A DNA stretch of 9,750 nucleotides from an uncultured Ruminococcus sp. GTDB taxonomy: Bacteria > Bacillota > Clostridia > Oscillospirales > Ruminococcaceae. The position numbers and the translations under genes are program-made. Each line of letters opens with the position of its first letter. The stretch's first letter is position 1. The DNA lies in the NCBI GenBank assembly GCA_937942105.1, contig CALDFS010000043.1, positions 1 through 9,750 of the forward strand, read 5' to 3'. Shown piece by piece: positions 1-5,758 of this stretch. The notes beneath the pieces are model-generated. The model did not search any database, had not been told where the DNA came from, and saw only the letters and a program-made list of their open reading frames with translations.

Positions 1-1195
1 TATTGGATTCGACCTCGATCTCGCCGGTTTCGGAATCCATCGGAAGATAATCCACCATTATGCTGCGGTATCCGCCTGTGCCGCCCATCAGCTCTTCCAA
101 AAGAAGAGTATGATGGATGATGTAATTGACGCCTTCAAACTCGCAGAAATGTGTGTGATTGTTTGCCCAGCGAAGACCTGAGTTACCGTCAGCGTTTTCA
201 CCGGCGTTGTAGAAATATGCTCCCCTATACTCCCAGCTGTCAGCATCAAGAGGCGTTTTAGTGGTGAGATATGCCATGCTTGCCGCCGGCGGGGTCGGAA
301 TTCCTTCATAGTCCCAGCCGTCGCCGCGCTTCTGCCAGTCGTTGCAGTAGGTATAGTAGTATGTTCCGTCAATATAGTTAAGCTCGCTTGCCTCGAAGAA
401 ATATGGAGCATCTATCGAAACGAATTCGCTGTCAAAGGAAAGCATATCCTCTCCAAGCCTTGCCACCTTCGGAACATTGGAATGTATTTTTCCGGAATCG
501 GCATCAACTCCACCGCCGAAGGCAAGCCATCCAACGCCATTGTCATCTATGCACACTCCCGGGTCAAAAGGAGCAGGACAGTTTTCAAGACCGGGCATAT
601 TCTGATATACCAACGGCTCGCCAAGCGGGTCGCTCCAAGGTCCTACAGGGTCTGTGGAGGTGATTACTCCGACGCCTGCACCGCCGTTTGAGAAGTACAG
701 ATAGAAATGAGTAAGCCCATCATCCTCCACGCGGGCAGCTATTGAAGGAGCCCATGAGTTATATATCCACGGAGCAATCTCCCCAACGTTTATCCTGCCA
801 TGATATATCCAGTTGACCATATCGTCAGTAGAGAACACCACAAGAGACTTGATATGGGCGTAGTCATTCTTTGTTCCCTCCTCCGCCTGCTGCTGGTCGT
901 TAGTACCGTAAACGTATAGTCTGCCATTGTATTCAACAGCGGTAGGGTCTGCACACATAATACTCGGCGAGAGCGGGTTGGCATTATATTCCGCCTTATA
1001 CCCATTTTCGCTTGTGCTGTCAATTACAATGCCGTTGTTCAAGCTGTCCATAATTTCCTCCTCGGTAATGTTGGATATAATATCTGAGTCGTTTTCAGTG
1101 CTTCTGCTGTCTCCGACCTCGGCGCCCGAACAGCCGGCGGCTATAAGCATACTTGCCGCGCACAGCAACGCAAATATTCTTCTGAACGTCTTCAT
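1..1195 (-). CDS. GH43-family glycoside hydrolase, lipoprotein (3' end beyond window)
   Basis: An open frame of 398 codons runs from the ATG at 1195 off the left window edge, so the C-terminus is missing. Residues 1-22 form a lipoprotein signal: basic start, hydrophobic core, then AAGC with lipidated Cys22. An acidic/Ser-rich spacer follows to about residue 70, so the enzyme is probably tethered outside the cell. The GH43 five-bladed propeller begins near residue 80. Candidate catalytic residues are Asp83 (ADPTA), Asp211 (PFDPG) and Glu268 (FFEAS). Blocks such as SWAPSIA (148-154), a YFSNGGAGVGV-like block (167-177) and NNHTHF (345-350) resemble the arabinoxylan arabinofuranohydrolase type (recalled B. 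subtilis XynD). The likely role is removing arabinose or xylose from plant xylan; exact specificity is inference, and a carbohydrate-binding module could lie beyond the edge. The start is supported by GGAGGGAGC about 5 nt upstream. It has its own promoter. Confidence 0.9.
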   Translation of the reverse strand, partial: MKTFRRIFALLCAASMLIAAGCSGAEVGDSRSTENDSDIISNITEEEIMDSLNNGIVIDSTSENGYKAEYNANPLSPSIMCADPTAVEYNGRLYVYGTNDQQQAEEGTKNDYAHIKSLVVFSTDDMVNWIYHGRINVGEIAPWIYNSWAPSIAARVEDDGLTHFYLYFSNGGAGVGVITSTDPVGPWSDPLGEPLVYQNMPGLENCPAPFDPGVCIDDNGVGWLAFGGGVDADSGKIHSNVPKVARLGEDMLSFDSEFVSIDAPYFFEASELNYIDGTYYYTYCNDWQKRGDGWDYEGIPTPPAASMAYLTTKTPLDADSWEYRGAYFYNAGENADGNSGLRWANNHTHFCEFEGVNYIIHHTLLLEELMGGTGGYRSIMVDYLPMDSETGEIEVESN

Positions 1196-1248
1196 AATGC
1201 TCCCTCCGATTTTTTAAAATACTAATATCAAATTTACTTGCTAAATTA

Positions 1249-1277
1249 ATTATATAAGCTGTTATTTACAAAGTCAA
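1249..1277 (-). promoter_or_regulatory. Sigma-A promoter of the GH43 gene
   Basis: Read on the minus strand, TTGACT (1272-1277) is followed after exactly 17 bp by a perfect TATAAT (1249-1254). The predicted start is near 1242, giving a 5' leader of about 46 nt that ends in the GGAGGG ribosome binding site. This makes the GH43 gene an independent unit although lysR lies just upstream in the same orientation. I see no convincing terminator after lysR in the 134-bp gap, so some read-through is possible. Confidence 0.75.
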
Positions 1278-1329
1278 TGTAGATATCTGCACAATATAAT
1301 CATAAAATCAGGATATCCGAGCTGAAAAG

Positions 1330-2217
1330 TTAATGCTTTACGTCCTCGTAAATCCCGCTCAACGTCTCAATAAACATCTGAGCCGCCTTTGACTGCGGCT
1401 GATACTTCTTCCAGACAAGTACCATTCCGATTGTCTGCTTTGGCGAAAGTGGGCGGAAGCACAAATCGGTGCCCTTGGTGTTGATGAGCTTATCCAGCGT
1501 AAGAACATATCCCATGCGCTCTCTCGCCATGATGGAGGCGTTGAAGGCAAGGTTATATGTTGCCACGATGTTCAGCTCTGAGACTGGTTTTTCAAACCAT
1601 CTCATAAACTGCGGAACATTCAGCATTTGCCTTGATATTATCAGCGGCAAGTTCCATATATCCCGGGCGTGTATAGCCTTCTTTTCTGCCAAGGGTGAAT
1701 CCTTGTGCATAAGAATCCCCCAAGTGTCGGCGTATGGCAGAGTCAGATATTCGTATTTCGACTGGTCTATTCCCCCAAGCAAAAGGCAGAAATCGAACAG
1801 ACCTTTGTCAAGGCGGTCGGTCAGATCGGCGGTATCACCGCTGGTAATATGAAAATGAATGCCGCTGAACTGCTTTTGCAGCTCATGCGCTACCCTGACA
1901 ATATTGCCCACAGCGTCAGTTTCGCCCGCACCGATATAGATGTCGCCGACTATTGTGCGGTCAGAGTTTTTCATTTCCGCCTCGGTGCGGCGTGCAAGAG
2001 TTACTATCTCCTCCGCTTTTTTGCGAAAATATATTCCTTCCTCGGTAAGAGTCACCTTGCGGTTGCCGCGGATAAAAAGCTGCTTGCCGAATTCATCCTC
2101 CAAGTCCTTTAACTGTCGGGAAAGCGTTGGCTGGGTTAAATGCAAAAAATCAGCCGCCGCAGATATGCTCTGCTCGCGGGCAACAGCTAAAAAATATTCC
2201 AAAACACGAAGCTCCAT
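1330..2217 (-). CDS. LysR-family transcriptional regulator
   Basis: This 295-residue protein has the usual LysR length and layout. An N-terminal winged helix-turn-helix occupies residues 1-60, with SISAAADFLHLTQPTLSRQ as the core and the family wing LFIRGNRKVTLTEEG. A linker helix follows, then a two-lobed effector-binding domain from about residue 90 (IYIGAGETDAVG) to the end. The ATG at 2217 (MELRVLEYF) is chosen because GGGAGGAAAAG sits just upstream; the in-frame ATG at 2250 has no ribosome binding site and would add an atypical 11-residue extension. It is divergent from the operon starting at 2360 and probably activates it while repressing itself, since a T-N11-A dyad overlaps its own -35 box. 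The effector is unknown; a small aromatic or redox-related metabolite is plausible from the neighbours. Confidence 0.93.
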   Translation of the reverse strand: MELRVLEYFLAVAREQSISAAADFLHLTQPTLSRQLKDLEDEFGKQLFIRGNRKVTLTEEGIYFRKKAEEIVTLARRTEAEMKNSDRTIVGDIYIGAGETDAVGNIVRVAHELQKQFSGIHFHITSGDTADLTDRLDKGLFDFCLLLGGIDQSKYEYLTLPYADTWGILMHKDSPLAEKKAIHARDIWNLPLIISRQMLNVPQFMRWFEKPVSELNIVATYNLAFNASIMARERMGYVLTLDKLINTKGTDLCFRPLSPKQTIGMVLVWKKYQPQSKAAQMFIETLSGIYEDVKH

Positions 2218-2240
2218 AACTTTTCCTCCCATCTGACGAC

Positions 2241-2269
2241 AGTATATCATTTTTAGCTATGCCTGTCAA
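2241..2269 (-). promoter_or_regulatory. Sigma-A promoter of the lysR gene
   Basis: On the minus strand a consensus TTGACA (2264-2269) is followed after 17 bp by TATACT (2241-2246). The predicted start is near 2234, leaving about 17 nt of leader carrying the GGGAGG ribosome binding site. The -35 box lies inside the T-N11-A dyad at 2259-2273, which suggests autorepression. Confidence 0.75.
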
Positions 2270-2296
2270 GCATGTCTAAGCATTCGATATAAGCAT
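2259..2296. promoter_or_regulatory. Candidate LysR operator (T-N11-A dyad plus AAGCAT repeats)
   Basis: The interrupted dyad ATGC-N7-GCAT (2259-2273) contains T2260-N11-A2272, the canonical LysR recognition pattern. The hexamer AAGCAT occurs at 2268-2273, 2278-2283 and 2291-2296, roughly one helical turn apart and running up to the -35 box of the plus-strand operon promoter. This fits the classical layout of a high-affinity recognition site near -66 followed by activation sites near -35. Assignment to the adjacent LysR protein is inference. Confidence 0.6.
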
Positions 2297-2325
2297 TTGC
2301 TATTTGTATATGGTAATTATATAAT
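2297..2325 (+). promoter_or_regulatory. Sigma-A promoter of the 2360-5165 operon
   Basis: TTGCTA (2297-2302) is separated by 17 bp from a perfect TATAAT (2320-2325). The predicted start is near 2332 and the first gene begins at 2360 behind AAAGGA. The -35 box departs from TTGACA in its second half, as expected for a promoter needing an activator, and the LysR dyad is centred about 66 bp upstream of the start. Confidence 0.65.
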
Positions 2326-2359
2326 TAGTGTATAGAACATCAATAAAGGATGATATCGA

Positions 2360-2944
2360 ATGAAAAACCTGATTGCAATACTGCTTTGCGTATCTATTAT
2401 GCTTATAGTGGTAGCCTGCTCGTCAAAGCCATCCGATGGGCAAGCGGCAGATTATCAAGTGCCCGTTACATCTCAAGCACAGGGAACATCAATAAATGAA
2501 GAACCGAGCGCGGAGCAGTCAACAGAACCGGATGTTACAGATAAAACCGAGCAGTCAAAGGAGGATAAGCCTATGAAGCAAGCACAGTTTTATATCACTG
2601 CCCAAAGAATAACCTTTACGGCAGATTTCGCGGAAAGCGACAGTGCAGACGCCCTGCGTGAGCTTCTCGGTGATGGCGACCTAACCATCAGTATGAGCGA
2701 CTACGGCAGCTTTGAAAAGGTCGGAAGCATTGGAAAATCTCTTTCCCGCAAGGACACGCAGATTTCCACAGCTGTCGGCGACATAATGCTTTATCAGGGC
2801 AATCAAATTGTTATATTTTACGGTGAAAACAGCTGGAGCTATTCACGCCTCGGAAGAATTGAGGACGTTTCAGCTGATAATTTACTTGCCGCCTTTGGCA
2901 ATGGTGATATAGACGTCACATTTTCTTTGACAATGCCGCAATAG
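2360..2944 (+). CDS. Lipoprotein with cyclophilin-like fold domain
   Basis: This 194-residue protein starts with a lipoprotein signal (hydrophobic core to residue 19, VVAC with Cys20). A low-complexity Ser/Glu/Gln/Thr-rich tether follows to about residue 72, then a compact C-terminal domain of about 120 residues. The C-terminal blocks LTISMSDYG (108-116), GSIGKSL (122-128), GDIMLYQGNQIVIFYG (140-155), SWSYSRLGRI (158-167) and DVTFSL match the bacterial cyclophilin-like family. That family has the cyclophilin fold but is generally not shown to be a proline isomerase. It probably sits on the outer face of the membrane. It is the first gene of the LysR-linked operon, with AAAGGA upstream of its ATG. 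Its role is unknown; binding of a small molecule is a guess. Homologues without a signal peptide, often next to flavodoxin genes, are familiar in Firmicutes. Confidence 0.85.
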   Translation: MKNLIAILLCVSIMLIVVACSSKPSDGQAADYQVPVTSQAQGTSINEEPSAEQSTEPDVTDKTEQSKEDKPMKQAQFYITAQRITFTADFAESDSADALRELLGDGDLTISMSDYGSFEKVGSIGKSLSRKDTQISTAVGDIMLYQGNQIVIFYGENSWSYSRLGRIEDVSADNLLAAFGNGDIDVTFSLTMPQ

Positions 2945-2980
2945 AATACAATAGACTATCGCTTTGAAAGGGGTATAACC

Positions 2981-3520
2981 ATGAACAAAAAGGTACTTAT
3001 AATTTCATCAAGCTTCCGCAAGGGCAGCAACTCAGAAGCGCTTGCAAAGGAATTTGAAAATGGCGCGCTGGAATCCGGCAATAATGTTGAAACCGTTTAC
3101 CTGCGCAATAAAACTGTCGGCTTCTGCAGAGGATGTCTTGCCTGCCTGAAGCTTGGCAGGTGCGCTATAAATGACGACGCAGTTGAAATCGCCGAAAAGA
3201 TGAAAGGCGCAGATGTTCTGGTTTTTGCAACGCCAGTATATTATTACAGCATAAGCGGACAGCTTAAAACCATGCTCGACCGCGCCAATCCGCTTTACGA
3301 CAGCGATTACAGGTTTACAGACGTTTATTTGCTTGCAACCGCCGCAGAGGATGAAAGCTATACGGTTGAGGGCGCTCAAAAGGCAGTGCAGGGCTGGGTA
3401 GACTGCTTTCCAAGGGCAAAGCTTTCAGGCGTGATCTTTGCCGGAGACGTGAACGATGTTGGAGACATCTCAGGGCACAAGGGACTGAAAGAGGCTTATG
3501 AAGCCGGCAAAAATGTATAA
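2981..3520 (+). CDS. Flavodoxin-fold NAD(P)H-dependent oxidoreductase, iron-sulfur-flavoprotein type
   Basis: This 179-residue protein opens with the flavodoxin-like strand and FMN phosphate loop (KKVLIISSSFRKGSNSEAL, residues 3-21). The FATPVYYYSISGQLKTMLDR block (82-101) then contacts FMN and forms the dimer face in the NADPH-dependent FMN reductase family. Cys49, Cys52, Cys55 and Cys61 form CX2CX2CX5C, the compact motif that binds a 4Fe-4S cluster in archaeal and clostridial iron-sulfur flavoproteins. A two-electron or electron-shuttling reductase of quinones, nitro compounds or a similar acceptor is likely; the physiological acceptor cannot be read from sequence. AAAGGGG lies 7 nt before the ATG. 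It is 36 bp after the lipoprotein gene and 20 bp before the hydrolase gene. It is cytoplasmic, with no signal peptide. Confidence 0.88.
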   Translation: MNKKVLIISSSFRKGSNSEALAKEFENGALESGNNVETVYLRNKTVGFCRGCLACLKLGRCAINDDAVEIAEKMKGADVLVFATPVYYYSISGQLKTMLDRANPLYDSDYRFTDVYLLATAAEDESYTVEGAQKAVQGWVDCFPRAKLSGVIFAGDVNDVGDISGHKGLKEAYEAGKNV

Positions 3521-3540
3521 ATGATGAAGGAGATATTGCA

Positions 3541-4500
3541 ATGAAAGCAAAATACAACGGATATACCTTTGAATTAAGAGATACGGTTACAAGAACCAAG
3601 GTGCAGTTCCACAACCGATATGGAATTACTCTTGCCGGCGATTTGTATCTGCCTAAAAGATATGAGGGCAGGCTGGCGGCTGTTGCTGTAGCAGGTCCAT
3701 TCGGAGCTGTTAAGGAGCAGGCGGCGGGCTTGTATGCAGAAGAGCTTGCAAGCCGCGGCTTTGCAGCAATGGCATTTGACCCATCCTTTATCGGGGAGAG
3801 CGGCGGCGAGGTACGTAATGTGGCGTCGCCGGACATAAACACAGAGGATTTCAGTGCGGCAGTGGACCATCTTTCGGTACAGGACTTTATCGACCCCGAG
3901 CGAATCGGTATTCTTGGCATCTGCGGCTTCGGCGGCATGGCTCTGAACGCGGCGGCGATGGATACCCGAATCAAGGCGACAGTAGCCTCCACCATGTACG
4001 ACATGACAAGGGTCAACGCCAAGGGCTACTTTGACGAAGCCGACAGCGCAGATGCAAGATACGAAATGAAAAAAGCCCTAAATGCGCAGCGCACCGAGGA
4101 CTATAGAAATAACTCATACAAGAGAGCCGGCGGCGTAGTCGATCCCCTGCCCAAGGACGCACCGTTCTTCGTAAAAGATTACTACGATTACTACAAGACC
4201 GAGCGAGGATATGCCGAGCGCAGCCTGAATTCAAACGACGGCTGGAATACCACATCATCGCTTTCGTTTATCAATATGCCGATACTTCAATACAGTGACG
4301 AGATTCGCTCCGCAGTGCTTATCATGCACGGCGAAAAGGCGCACTCCTGCTATTTCAGCCGAGACGCTTTTGCCAAGCTCACCGGCGACAATAAGGAGTT
4401 GCTTATCATTCCCAACGCTGTGCATACCGATTTGTATGACAACAAGAGCGTGATTCCGTTTGACAAGGTGGAAGCGTTCTACAAGAAATACTTGAAATAG
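3541..4500 (+). CDS. Alpha/beta hydrolase, dienelactone-hydrolase-like superfamily
   Basis: This 319-residue protein has an alpha/beta-hydrolase core: GDLYLPKRYEG (33-43), an oxyanion-strand region (AVAVAGPFG, 47-55), GFAAMAFDPSFIGESGG (73-89), and a nucleophile-elbow strand RIGILGICGFGGMAL (121-135). A cap-like insertion spans about 160-245. The late core has VLIMHGEKAHS (259-269) and the putative catalytic His295 in NAVHTDLYD. The elbow reads GICGFGG rather than GxSxG, so either Cys128 is the nucleophile, as in dienelactone hydrolases, or the usual Ser position is occupied by Phe130. Glu265 could be the acid. It belongs to the LysR-linked operon, 20 bp after the flavoprotein gene, with AAGGAG before its ATG. 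Substrate unknown; an ester, lactone or enol-lactone is plausible beside a carboxymuconolactone-decarboxylase homologue. Confidence 0.87.
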   Translation: MKAKYNGYTFELRDTVTRTKVQFHNRYGITLAGDLYLPKRYEGRLAAVAVAGPFGAVKEQAAGLYAEELASRGFAAMAFDPSFIGESGGEVRNVASPDINTEDFSAAVDHLSVQDFIDPERIGILGICGFGGMALNAAAMDTRIKATVASTMYDMTRVNAKGYFDEADSADARYEMKKALNAQRTEDYRNNSYKRAGGVVDPLPKDAPFFVKDYYDYYKTERGYAERSLNSNDGWNTTSSLSFINMPILQYSDEIRSAVLIMHGEKAHSCYFSRDAFAKLTGDNKELLIIPNAVHTDLYDNKSVIPFDKVEAFYKKYLK

Positions 4501-4508
4501 AGGCTATT

Positions 4509-4802
4509 ATGAGTTTACTTATTCATATTTTTTATACAGGCATTAACGGAACCGCTCGGCGGTTTGCCGATGAAATGCTTTCAAGCGGAACTGTTGCTAA
4601 GATTCGTGCTGAAGAAGGAAATCTGCGGTATGATTACTTCTTTCCGGTGGAAGATTCTGAAACGGTTTTGCTTATTGACGAATGGGCGAATCAGGAAGCG
4701 CTTGATATCCATCACAAAAGCGAAATGATGAGAACAATTTCTGCTCTTAGGGAAAAATACAATCTGAAAATGAGGGTCGAGCGCTTTATCAGTGAAAAGT
4801 GA
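4509..4802 (+). CDS. ABM-domain protein, putative quinol monooxygenase
   Basis: At 97 residues this is a single antibiotic-biosynthesis-monooxygenase (ABM) domain, a ferredoxin-like fold that normally dimerises. Family marks are EEGNLRYDYFFPVED (35-49), ETVLLIDEWANQEALDIHH (51-69), and SEMM starting the last helix. Cofactor-free relatives such as E. coli YgiN oxidise quinols, while others only bind substrates, so enzymatic activity is inference; in an anaerobe a non-oxygenase role is possible. It starts 8 bp after the hydrolase stop, with GAGG partly overlapping the preceding stop codon, so the two are probably translationally coupled. The carboxymuconolactone-decarboxylase gene follows after 9 bp. 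Confidence 0.85.
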   Translation: MSLLIHIFYTGINGTARRFADEMLSSGTVAKIRAEEGNLRYDYFFPVEDSETVLLIDEWANQEALDIHHKSEMMRTISALREKYNLKMRVERFISEK

Positions 4803-4811
4803 GGTTTAGCT

Positions 4812-5165
4812 ATGTCAGTAAAACAAACAGCAGGAAGAAATCAGCTCGGAGAGTTTGCTCCGAAATTTGCGGAATTGAACGATGATGTGCTTTTCGGCGA
4901 AGTCTGGTCGCGGGTGGATAAGCTTTCCCTTCGCGACAGAAGCCTTGTGACGGTTGTTGCCATGATGGCACAGTGGCTGACAGATTCTTCGCTGACCTAT
5001 CATTTGCAGGAAGCCAAGAAAAACGGCATTACCAAAACCGAAATCGCCGAAATCGTAACGCACGCGGCGTTCTACTGCGGATGGCCGAAGGCGTGGGCAG
5101 TATTTCGCCTTGCCAAAGAGGTCTGGAATGATGACGCTTCTGCTGAAGCTTCCGAACAGAAATAA
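4812..5165 (+). CDS. Carboxymuconolactone decarboxylase family protein
   Basis: At 117 residues this matches a single CMD domain. Characteristic stretches are EVWSRVDKLSLRDRSLVTVVA (30-50), LTYHLQEAKKNGITKTEIAE (61-80) and the signature IVTHAAFYCGWPKAW (81-95), with conserved His64 and His84. The AhpD-type CxxC redox pair is absent (only Cys89 is present), so it resembles the gamma-CMD or decarboxylase-like branch rather than a peroxidase. Those enzymes act in the beta-ketoadipate pathway, but many short homologues in anaerobes have no proven substrate. It is the last gene of the LysR-linked operon, beginning 9 bp after the ABM gene behind GAGG, and is followed after about 24 bp by a strong hairpin terminator. 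Confidence 0.9.
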   Translation: MSVKQTAGRNQLGEFAPKFAELNDDVLFGEVWSRVDKLSLRDRSLVTVVAMMAQWLTDSSLTYHLQEAKKNGITKTEIAEIVTHAAFYCGWPKAWAVFRLAKEVWNDDASAEASEQK

Positions 5166-5189
5166 CTTATAGACATCATTGTTTAAAAA

Positions 5190-5251
5190 CAGGGAGTTGT
5201 CAGAATGCTGCATTACCTCGTGTAATCAGCATGACAATCCCCTGCTTTTTT
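5190..5251 (+). terminator. Rho-independent terminator of the LysR-linked operon
   Basis: A long interrupted stem lies at 5190-5244. Left segments CAGGGA, TTGTCA, ATGCTG and ATTAC pair with GTAAT, CAGCAT, GACAA and CCCTG on the right, with a small internal bulge. The run TTTTTT at 5246-5251 follows at once. The stem is unusually long, about 24 bp, for a simple terminator. Confidence 0.85.
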
Positions 5252-5452
5252 GTCAGCCCGCAATTTTTCAACATCATTATTAAGAAATCCTTAATTTTTA
5301 AATTTCCTATTGCATTTTTGCGCGAAATGGTATATTATATAATACGTTGGTGTATGATACACTAACATTGTTGGCAAATCAATCGCCGTCGGTTGAGCTT
5401 AAGCTCGTTTTATGAAATTTGTGGCATAGTTGAAAGGCAGTGTGATAAATAC
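5252..5452 (+). promoter_or_regulatory. Promoter and palindrome-rich leader of the PspC-domain gene
   Basis: This gap holds no convincing gene. TTGCAT (5310-5315) is followed after 17 bp by TATTAT (5333-5338); an alternative -10, TATAAT, lies at 5338-5343 without a well-spaced -35 box. Just downstream are two perfect palindromes: GTGTATGATACAC (5350-5362) over the expected start site, and GAGCTTAAGCTC (5395-5406) in the leader. A weaker AT-rich dyad, ATTAAG-N5-CTTAAT (5279-5295), sits upstream of the -35 box. The leader would be about 100 nt. The 13-bp palindrome is well placed to be a repressor operator; the regulator is not in the window. Confidence 0.5.
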
Positions 5453-5671
5453 ATGTCAACAGGTAAGAAGCTATATAAATCACGTTTTGACAAGAAAATA
5501 TGCGGCGTATGCGGCGGCATTGCCGAGTACTTTAACATCGATTCAACAATTATAAGGCTGATATGGGCGCTGGTTTCGCTCGGAAGCTTCGGAACAGGCT
5601 TGGTAATTTACATTATTACAGCCCTGCTCATTCCGAATAACCCCAACGATTCCATTGTTATCGACGAATAA
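5453..5671 (+). CDS. PspC-domain small membrane protein
   Basis: The 72-residue product is a single PspC domain. KKLYKSRFDKKICGVCGGIAEYFNID (5-30) carries the family signature, and an amphipathic-to-hydrophobic stretch (IIRLIWALVSLGSFGTGLVIYIITALLIP, 33-61) forms the membrane segment or hairpin. A short acidic tail follows. PspC in proteobacteria takes part in the phage-shock envelope-stress response. Stand-alone Firmicute homologues are common and mostly uncharacterised, so a membrane-stress role is inference. The ATG at 5453 is preferred because the domain begins right after it; an upstream in-frame TTG at 5393 would add 20 unrelated residues and lacks a ribosome binding site. The purine-rich AAAGG is about 15 nt upstream, a rather long spacing. 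The gene ends 20 bp before a terminator and is probably monocistronic. Confidence 0.87.
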   Translation: MSTGKKLYKSRFDKKICGVCGGIAEYFNIDSTIIRLIWALVSLGSFGTGLVIYIITALLIPNNPNDSIVIDE

Positions 5672-5690
5672 AGCCATAGTTACCTTATCT

Positions 5691-5726
5691 GCCTCCGAAT
5701 AAGCTGTTCGGAGGCATTGATTTTTT
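5691..5726 (+). terminator. Rho-independent terminator after the PspC-domain gene
   Basis: A perfect 9-bp stem, GCCTCCGAA (5691-5699) with TTCGGAGGC (5707-5715), encloses a 7-nt loop and is followed by ATTGATTTTTT. The next gene starts only 33 bp later and no separate promoter is evident there, so the two-gene unit downstream may depend on partial read-through. Confidence 0.88.
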
Positions 5727-5758
5727 ATGCAAATTTGCAGGAAAGGCGTGTTATACAA

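Noticed and set aside
1281..1318. GATATC inverted pair as a possible terminator after lysR
   Set aside because: The arms are only about 6-8 bp with a mismatch, the loop exceeds 20 nt and there is no T-run. The -35 box of the GH43 gene lies right beside it.
3315..4022. Open frame of 235 codons on the minus strand
   Set aside because: It is antisense to the flavoprotein and hydrolase genes, has a low-complexity Ser/Pro/Leu/Arg-rich product typical of antisense reading, and crosses two well-supported genes with their own ribosome binding sites.
5412..5429. Five-codon upstream ORF (ATG to TAG) before the PspC-domain gene
   Set aside because: It has no ribosome binding site and is too short to distinguish from chance.
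5393..5452. 20-residue N-terminal extension of the PspC-domain protein from an upstream TTG
   Set aside because: No ribosome binding site precedes the TTG at 5393, the added residues do not fit the PspC domain, and the stretch overlaps a perfect palindrome in the leader.
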